A stretch of DNA of 11,225 nt, taken from the NCBI GenBank assembly GCA_031263875.1, contig JAISEX010000253.1, positions 1 to 11,225 on the forward strand, read 5' to 3'. This document shows positions 6,792 to 11,225 of this stretch, in pieces. Under the pieces are notes generated by a model. The model was given only the letters and a program-made list of their open reading frames with translations. It was not told the origin of the DNA and did not search any database. A program made the translations under genes and the position numbers. The first letter of the stretch is position 1. Each line of letters opens with the position of its first letter. This DNA comes from Eubacteriales Family XIII. Incertae Sedis bacterium (GTDB taxonomy: Bacteria; Bacillota; Clostridia; Peptostreptococcales; Anaerovoracaceae).

Positions 6792-6863
6792 TAATGACGG
6801 GCAGAACAAGATAAAAGAAACGATTTTTCATTCTAAGGGATACACAGAGGTAAGGAAAGACGC

Positions 6864-7814
6864 ATGAAGACGGCAGGCAAGAGAGTGATATGGTTGGCAA
6901 ACGGGCTGGTGGACACGGTTATTCTGCTGGTGGTTTTGCTGCTGCTTGCCGCGGGCGGTTATGCCCTCTGGGATTCCGGGTTGGTAAACGCGGCGGCGGA
7001 CAGCAAACAGTATGCTGTCTATAAGCCGACGGACGAGAACGGCGGCCTCTCCTTTGCGGAATTGCAGGAGATCAATCCGGAGGTTCTCGGCTGGCTCGAC
7101 GTGTACGGCACGAATATCGACTATCCGGTCGCGCAGGGATCGGACAATATGAAGTACGTCAATACTGACGCCGCGGGGAACTATTCCCTTTCGGGTTCCA
7201 TCTTTATGGACAGCGGTTCTAGCGGGGATTTCTCGGATTTCAACCCCATCCTCTACGGCCATCATATGGAGAAGAAGACGATGTTCGGCGAGCTCGGTCT
7301 GTTTGCGGACCGGGGATATTTTGAGGCCCGCAAGTACGGTTCGCTGTATTACGGCGGGAAGGATCACGGACTGGAGTTTTTCGCGTTTCTGCACGCCGAC
7401 GCTTACGATAACACGGTATTCCGGCCGCGGGTCACGGGTAAAGAGGCGCGCGAAGCGTATTTGGCGATGCTGCTTGAACGGGCTTCAAATGTTCGGGATA
7501 TCGGAGTGACGGCGGACGATCAGATCGTGCTTTTGAGCACGTGCTCGTCAAGCTCGACAAACGGGCGTGATATCCTCGTGGCACGGATCACGGACGAACG
7601 TTATAATGATTCGTTTGTGACGGAAAAATCGGACGGCGGTGCAAATCCGGCGGCGGACAGCGGGTCGGGACTGTGGGCGCAGGCGCCTTTGTGGGCGAAA
7701 GTGGCTGTCATTATACTGGCACTTCTCGCGCTGCTTGTGCCTGCCTGCTATTATATAAAAAAGCGCAGAGGCAGGAGCGGGAAACGGTTATCCGCGGAGA
7801 ATGATGAAAAATGA
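6864..7814 (+). CDS. srtB: Class B sortase, probable pilus polymerase
   Basis: The 316-residue membrane transpeptidase would cut the pilin sorting signal and join subunits outside the membrane. An N-terminal membrane segment (about 15-36) is followed by the sortase fold: PEVLGWLDVYGTNIDYPV (72-89), SGSIFMD (110-116), catalytic His133 in LYGHHM, catalytic Cys227 in LLSTCSSS, and Arg235 in NGRDILVARI. These features place it in class B, as in the pilus sortases of some FCT loci. A second hydrophobic segment (about 277-297) and a basic cytoplasmic tail follow the domain. That extra C-terminal anchor is typical of pilin polymerases and unlike plain iron-type SrtB. The start is supported by AAGGAA 6 bases before the ATG. 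The stop overlaps the next ATG (ATGA), so the two genes are probably coupled. It is separated from the backbone pilin gene by repeats, unlike in streptococci. Confidence 0.93.
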   Translation: MKTAGKRVIWLANGLVDTVILLVVLLLLAAGGYALWDSGLVNAAADSKQYAVYKPTDENGGLSFAELQEINPEVLGWLDVYGTNIDYPVAQGSDNMKYVNTDAAGNYSLSGSIFMDSGSSGDFSDFNPILYGHHMEKKTMFGELGLFADRGYFEARKYGSLYYGGKDHGLEFFAFLHADAYDNTVFRPRVTGKEAREAYLAMLLERASNVRDIGVTADDQIVLLSTCSSSSTNGRDILVARITDERYNDSFVTEKSDGGANPAADSGSGLWAQAPLWAKVAVIILALLALLVPACYYIKKRRGRSGKRLSAENDEK

Positions 7815-8848
7815 GTAAGGTCGCCACACGAAAAGGACGGAGGGGAGGACGGTTTGCGGCCGTCCTGCTTCTGCTTTGTCTCGTGGGTATTTTGCTCGCT
7901 CCGGCGGCGTTGGCTGCGGAAACTGCGCAGATCACGCTGACGGTACGGCAGACGTTTGGCGGCTCGGACGTGCCGGATAACGGCGCTGCCTATCTGCTGA
8001 AACCCGTGACGCCGGGAGCTCCCGTGCCCGCGGGAAGCGGCGCGGATGGCTGCGCTTTTACCCTGCGCGGAACGGGCGAAACGCGGGTCGGGCCCATCGC
8101 TTTCACCGCACAGGGCATCTACACCTATGAACTCAGATGCGTGTCAGCGGATCGTGCCGGTTACACTTTCGACAGGAAGGTTTATACCATGCGGGTCTAT
8201 GTGAGTAACGGCTCGGCGGTCGTCACCGTTACGGACGGGAGCGGGAACAAAGTGACCGAAGCTGTGTACGGGCACCGTTTTTCGTCCGGCCGGGATGAGC
8301 CGAGCGATCCGAATCTTATGCCGGATCCTCCGGTCGTGAATACCATTCTCGGAACGCCCGCGGAAGCAAGCGTGTTCACTTTCCGGCTGACTTCGTCCGA
8401 TGCCGCGAACCCGATGCCGAAGGGCAGCGTGGGCGGCGTGAAAACCGTGCGGATCACGGGTCCGGGCAGCGCGGGATTCGGCACGTGGCAGTATACGAGG
8501 GCGGGGGTCTACCGCTACGCGGTTTCTGAAATAATTACCGGGGAAATGGGGTATGCCTACGACACCGAGGTCTACGTTATCACGGATACCGTCACGGCGC
8601 CTAACGGACGGCTCGAGGTAAGCCGCGTGGTGGCGAACAGCGCGGGCCACAACGTGAGCTCAATGGCCTTTGTCAACACCTATAAGGCGGGTTCGTCGCT
8701 GCTTTTCGGCGGTAACAAATCCGGCGGACTGCGGAGCGCCGCGTTTCCGGCCTACGCGATCCCGATCGGGCTTGCGGTCGTTATAATGCTCGGCATTGCG
8801 GTTCGCTTGCTATATAAACACAGGGACGCCGAGAGGTTGGAGGAATAG
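7811..8848 (+). CDS. FctA-like two-domain minor pilin or basal subunit
   Basis: The 345-residue secreted membrane protein has a signal peptide (residues 1-35, ending PAALA). Two FctA/Spy0128-like domains follow. Domain 1 (about 37-158) contains FTAQGIYTYELRC and YTFDRKVYTMRVYV; domain 2 (about 173-292) contains TRAGVYRYAVSE, a YAYDTEVYVI strand and FVNTY. A membrane segment (about 312-334) and a charged tail close the protein. The isopeptide residues look eroded: at the usual Lys-Glu-Asn positions domain 1 has Arg46, Cys110 and no clear Asn, while domain 2 has Asn177, Glu240 and Asn289. No LPxTG or PTG motif precedes the membrane segment. The start overlaps the sortase stop, and only a weak GGAG lies 11 bases upstream, consistent with coupled translation. 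The position corresponds to fctB, the basal pilin, in streptococcal loci. That role is inferred, and the protein could also be a membrane-bound assembly partner. Confidence 0.85.
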   Translation: MSKVATRKGRRGGRFAAVLLLLCLVGILLAPAALAAETAQITLTVRQTFGGSDVPDNGAAYLLKPVTPGAPVPAGSGADGCAFTLRGTGETRVGPIAFTAQGIYTYELRCVSADRAGYTFDRKVYTMRVYVSNGSAVVTVTDGSGNKVTEAVYGHRFSSGRDEPSDPNLMPDPPVVNTILGTPAEASVFTFRLTSSDAANPMPKGSVGGVKTVRITGPGSAGFGTWQYTRAGVYRYAVSEIITGEMGYAYDTEVYVITDTVTAPNGRLEVSRVVANSAGHNVSSMAFVNTYKAGSSLLFGGNKSGGLRSAAFPAYAIPIGLAVVIMLGIAVRLLYKHRDAERLEE

Positions 8849-8881
8849 TCGAGGGAATAGCCTTGTTACGAAACTCCCGAC
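8848..8881 (+). terminator. Weak stem-loop after the second pilin gene
   Basis: GTCGAGGGA (8848-8856) pairs with TCCCGAC (8875-8881) apart from bulged bases, around an 18-base loop. Only scattered T residues follow, so termination here is uncertain. Confidence 0.25.
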
Positions 8882-8998
8882 TCATATTTGATTCCATTGT
8901 TTTCCATAATATAAAACCTGATTAAACCTGAACGCTAATCGGTTGAGTGTCTTGCTTTTACCGCGCGATAAGAGCCATTCAGCCTCAACAATTTGCGG

Positions 8999-9004
8999 TA
9001 TAAT
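8999..9004 (+). promoter_or_regulatory. -10 box of the HD-hydrolase gene
   Basis: There is a perfect TATAAT at 8999-9004, 39 bases before the start codon. The -35 region at the expected distance (CATTCA, 8976-8981) is poor. The gene is therefore probably transcribed apart from the pilus genes, possibly with help from an activator. Confidence 0.55.
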
Positions 9005-9043
9005 ACATAAGTAGACAAATAAAAGCGAAAAAGGGAGGCACTG

Positions 9044-9601
9044 ATGAGAACGACGACACTTACGCGCGACGCGGCATTTGAGGCTTTGCAGCGGTACAAC
9101 AAAGATGAGTTCCATATCAAACACGCGCTGATACTCGAGGGCGTCATGCGGTACTTCGCGGAGGAGCTCGGCTACGCGGACGAAGCCGGTTATTGGGGCC
9201 TCGTCGGGCTGCTGCACGATATCGACTTTGAGATGTGGCCGGAGGAACATTGCCGGAAAGCGCCGGAATTGCTCAACGAAATAGGGGCCGGGGACGACAT
9301 GATCCGCGCGATAATCAGCCACGGGTACGGTCTTGGCGTCAACATCAAGCCGGAGCACGAGATGGAGCGGGTGCTGTATGCCGCCGACGAATTGACGGGG
9401 CTTATCGGCGCCTGCGCGCTGATGCGGCCGTCAAAGAGCGTTCAGGATATGGAACTGAAATCCGTCAAGAAGAAATACAAGAACGCGAATTTTGCCGCGG
9501 GCTGCAGCCGCGAGGTGATTGAACGCGGGGCGGAGATGCTCGGTTGGGAACTTGACGACTTGATTTCGCGCACTATTCTCGCGATGCGCACCTGCGAGTG
9601 A
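9044..9601 (+). CDS. HD-domain superfamily phosphohydrolase, substrate unknown
   Basis: The 185-residue soluble protein has the HD metal-binding pattern: His27 (IKHALI), His58-Asp59 (LLHDID), His93 (ISHG) and Asp115 (AADEL). The start MRTTTLTRDAAFEALQRYNK and the helix after the HD pair resemble the stand-alone predicted HD hydrolases widespread in Firmicutes; this is pattern recognition, not a search. HD proteins hydrolyse phosphate esters of nucleotides and related compounds, but nothing here shows the substrate. A GGGAGG site about 7 bases before the ATG supports the start. It has its own TATAAT and is followed by repeats, so it looks like a single-gene unit. I see no link to pilus assembly beyond proximity. 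Confidence 0.88.
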   Translation: MRTTTLTRDAAFEALQRYNKDEFHIKHALILEGVMRYFAEELGYADEAGYWGLVGLLHDIDFEMWPEEHCRKAPELLNEIGAGDDMIRAIISHGYGLGVNIKPEHEMERVLYAADELTGLIGACALMRPSKSVQDMELKSVKKKYKNANFAAGCSREVIERGAEMLGWELDDLISRTILAMRTCE

Positions 9602-9607
9602 GGTGGG

Positions 9608-9640
9608 ACGGCATAATAAGGCTTGATTCCGCTTTGCCGT
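9608..9640 (+). terminator. Possible terminator of the HD-hydrolase gene
   Basis: ACGGCA (9608-9613) pairs with TGCCGT (9635-9640) around a 21-base loop, followed by ATCTCGTTTCTTTT, which is T-rich. The stem is short for its loop, so support is modest. Confidence 0.35.
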
Positions 9641-9856
9641 ATCTCGTTTCTTTTGGTGTTTGCGTGGGAAACGGGGACGCCGGAGGCAGGACGGGGGTGT
9701 AATGGACTGTGCCCGCACAGGGGAGCGGCTCTGGCAGGAATGAAAAACTTTTCGGCGACGGCACGGAATGGTGCATATGTTCCGCGCAAGGGATAAGAGG
9801 GGTGCGATAGCAGCCGCAAAGCGGCCGGAGCGAACGCGGAGCCCCGGATAGCCCGG

Positions 9857-10118
9857 TGGGGCACTCAAAAATAAGAAGCTGTTTTTTGTAAATGCTCGCG
9901 CGCGGGGCTGTTTTCTGGATTGCTTCGTCGCTGATGCTCCTCGCAATAGAGTTGTAACGAAATTAGCCGTTTTCCATATTATGTCAACTAGTTGATCGCA
10001 AATCAGGTTGAATTTACGCCATAATCGTTTACGTTTGTTGTACTTAATTTTAATTTCGTTACAACTCTAATGACACTTGGATCCACGATTCAGTAACAAA
10101 ATCGTTTTGAGTGCCCCA
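9857..10118 (+). repeat. Terminal inverted repeat of element B
   Basis: TGGGGCACTCAAAA (9857-9870) is perfectly complementary to TTTTGAGTGCCCCA (10105-10118). The 234 bases between include the inverted-repeat element at 9949-10067. Outside the stem the flanks match those of element A, while the inner half of the stem is a different sequence. Confidence 0.7.
9949..10067 (-). mobile_element. MITE-like terminal-inverted-repeat element, copy B
   Basis: GAGTTGTAACGAAATTA at 9949-9965 is repeated as its perfect complement at 10051-10067, giving 17-bp terminal inverted repeats on a 119-bp element flanked by TA on both sides. Read another way, the element is 121 bp (AGAG...CTCT) flanked by AAT on both sides. 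The reverse complement resembles 6673-6791, so the two copies are in opposite orientation. The TA flanks suggest IS630/Tc1-mariner-type mobilisation, which is an inference. Confidence 0.85.
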
Positions 10119-10222
10119 TGCGCCCGAATAAACCTCCCCTTATAACAAGAAAGTACGCGCGGAGCGACAACGCATCCCGCATTATTATTCCAAAAATCAT
10201 TCCAAACGCGCGGTTCATGCTG

Positions 10223-11134
10223 TCAATACAGGCTGAACAGCGTCAACCATGCGGGCATCAGCAGGAAGAAAAACGCCGTCGAGGTGACGATGGTGGCGGT
10301 GCCGAGTTTTTCATCGGCGCCATAGACGAGCGAGAGCAGGCCCGTGGTCGCGGCGGCGGGCATTCCCGCCATCAGCACGCAGACGCGCATTATATCCGCG
10401 TCGATGCCGATAAGCAGACAGCCGAGAAACACGATTCCCGGTATCACGACAAGCCTGACCAAGCAGTAGAAATAGATATTCGGGTCGAGCAGATTTTTCA
10501 GTTTGGTTTCGCTGAGGATCGATCCGACAAGCAGCATCGCGAGCGGCATCGTGCAACCGCCGATCGCGTCTAAGGGCGCGGCGACCGCCGCGGGCAGCCG
10601 AATGCTGAATAGCATCAGGATAAGCCCGAGGTAGACGGCGATCATGCACGGGTGGACAAAGGTTTTCAGCAGCGCGTATTTCTGTTTCCGGTCCGTAAAT
10701 ACGGGCATTCCGAGCACCCACATCGCGAACCGCTGCGGTATCAGGTAGACCGCCCCGAGCGAGAGCGCCGAGCCGCCGAACAGCGCCGCCATTACGGACA
10801 TGCCGAAAAACCCGGAATTGCAGACGATCAGCCCGTAACGCAAAACGCTCCGCTTTTCCCACGGCTGTTTTCTAAATAACGCAACGCTTGCGAGTTGGCC
10901 GAGCGTCTGAGCCGCGAGCGCTATCGCGAACGTTATCGCCATGCCCGCGAGCAGGCTGCTCTCGTAATCGATCTTGAACGAGTCCACAATGGTGCACGGC
11001 AGCGTGACGAACAATACCAAGTTGGTCATTCCCGCCTTGCCCTCGTCGCGCAGTATTTTGCATTTGCCCGCGACAAATCCTGCCAAGAGCACGAGCAGGA
11101 ACAGCGCCGCGGTATTTCCGAGTGAAGCTAACAT
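10223..11134 (-). CDS. AEC-family (auxin efflux carrier-like) permease
   Basis: The 303-residue integral membrane protein has about ten hydrophobic segments in two halves, the normal size and layout of bacterial AEC permeases. Family-like stretches include LLAGFVAGKCKILRDEG near the N-terminus, NLVLFVTLPCTIVDSF, LIVCNSGFFGMSV, a central PLAMLLVGSIL and the late MAGMPAAATTGLL. Bacterial members export or exchange small organic acids such as malate or malonate; the substrate here cannot be told from the sequence. It is convergent with the HD gene across the repeat block. No convincing ribosome binding site precedes the ATG, while a promoter-like pair lies only a few bases upstream. I see no connection with the pilus genes. 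Confidence 0.92.
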   Translation of the reverse strand: MLASLGNTAALFLLVLLAGFVAGKCKILRDEGKAGMTNLVLFVTLPCTIVDSFKIDYESSLLAGMAITFAIALAAQTLGQLASVALFRKQPWEKRSVLRYGLIVCNSGFFGMSVMAALFGGSALSLGAVYLIPQRFAMWVLGMPVFTDRKQKYALLKTFVHPCMIAVYLGLILMLFSIRLPAAVAAPLDAIGGCTMPLAMLLVGSILSETKLKNLLDPNIYFYCLVRLVVIPGIVFLGCLLIGIDADIMRVCVLMAGMPAAATTGLLSLVYGADEKLGTATIVTSTAFFFLLMPAWLTLFSLY

Positions 11135-11141
11135 AAGGTAT

Positions 11142-11170
11142 AGGATACACTAAGCGCGCCCCTATCACAA
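11142..11170 (-). promoter_or_regulatory. Candidate promoter of the AEC permease
   Basis: On the minus strand TTGTGA (11165-11170), a 17-base spacer and TATCCT (11142-11147) match four of six bases in each box at the ideal spacing. The -10 ends only 7 bases before the start codon, so the transcript would begin almost at the ATG. Confidence 0.4.
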
Positions 11171-11195
11171 CGGGTTTTTGCATATAAGTGCCGCT

Positions 11196-11206
11196 GGGGG
11201 GGGGGG
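11196..11206 (+). repeat. Eleven-G homopolymer tract
   Basis: A run of 11 G residues lies about 62 bases upstream of the permease start, just beyond its candidate promoter. Such tracts can vary in length during replication, but they are also frequent sequencing or assembly errors, and this one is near the window end. Confidence 0.9.
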
Positions 11207-11225
11207 CTTTGCATCCGCGCCGCGG

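Larger units (their letters stand above)
5706..6863. other. 1.16-kb gene-free, repeat-rich interval splitting the pilus locus
   Basis: No frame here looks like a real protein: the longer open frames are arginine/serine-rich, repeat with the DNA repeats, and lack ribosome binding sites. Bases 5706-5760 hold the post-pilin hairpin. Bases 5761-5883 show only a small hairpin (CGCAC 5789-5793 with GTGCG 5799-5803). Bases 5884-6630 are palindromic repeat modules. Bases 6631-6672 show nothing recognisable, 6673-6791 is an inverted-repeat element, and 6792-6863 is the leader of the sortase gene. Confidence 0.8.
9660..10128 (+). repeat. Modular palindromic repeat element, copy B
   Basis: It has the same orientation and ends as 6010-6630. 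The left block (9660-9788) carries CGCCGGA, GGACGG, GCCCGCACAG (9711), GAGCGGCTC, CGGCGACGGCACGGA and CATATGT. The right terminus is ATAGCCCGGTGGGGC (9848-9862) and GCCCCATGCGCCCGAA (10113-10128). It lacks the 78- and 92-base modules of copy A but has a small hairpin GCCGC-AAA-GCGGC (9813-9825), and a MITE-like element lies in its terminal loop. The whole 9602-10222 interval has no credible gene; 10129-10222 shows nothing recognisable. Confidence 0.65.

Noticed and set aside
8888..8925. Remnant of the inverted-repeat element before the HD gene
   Set aside because: Only TTCCATAATAT is shared with the element, too short in AT-rich DNA to claim a relic.
9431..9946. Minus-strand open frames of 140-171 codons over the HD gene end and element B
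   Set aside because: Half of each is antisense to the HD gene and the rest is repeat DNA. Similar peptides arise from element A simply because the DNA is repeated.
10118..10573. Plus-strand 151-codon open frame
   Set aside because: It is antisense to the permease gene and has a low-complexity Arg/Glu/His composition. Its ATG is part of the repeat terminus.

Overview
The window looks like chromosomal DNA from a Gram-positive Clostridia-type member of the Bacillota. Support: a class B sortase, FctA-type pilins with a PTG sorting signal, strong AAGGAG/GGAGG ribosome binding sites, and moderately GC-rich codon use. No ribosomal or tRNA gene is present to fix the genus.

Region 1 (2-5705) is the first half of a sortase-assembled pilus locus: a very large, 5'-truncated surface protein with two tandem glycine-rich repeat modules; a small signal-peptidase-like protein that overlaps it by 4 bases; and a backbone pilin with a signal peptide, an FctA-type domain, a second GDYADP-type domain and an SPTG sorting signal. 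Region 2 (5706-6863) has no credible gene. It is a mosaic of palindromic repeats, a 92-bp perfect direct repeat, and a 119-121 bp terminal-inverted-repeat element. Region 3 (6864-8848) is the second half of the locus: a class B sortase and, overlapping it by 4 bases, a second pilin-like membrane protein. The order adhesin-like protein / SipA-like protein / FctA pilin / sortase / small pilin matches the streptococcal FCT order (cpa-sipA-fctA-srtC-fctB).

Region 4 (9044-9601) is a separate HD-domain hydrolase gene with its own likely promoter. Region 5 (9602-10222) is another non-coding repeat block carrying relatives of the Region 2 elements, including the same inverted-repeat element in the opposite orientation. 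Region 6 (10223-11134, minus strand) is an AEC-family permease, preceded by a promoter-like sequence and an 11-G tract near the window end.

How the pilus genes probably work together (inference from FCT systems): pilins are exported by Sec, the SipA-like protein acts as a non-proteolytic assembly factor because both catalytic dyad residues are replaced, and the sortase links backbone subunits through the PTG signal. The large protein and the last pilin would be tip and base or accessory subunits, but neither shows a clear sorting motif. The most notable points are the degenerate signal peptidase, the FCT-like order split by repeats, and a pair of modular repeat elements whose terminal stems differ in sequence yet stay complementary.
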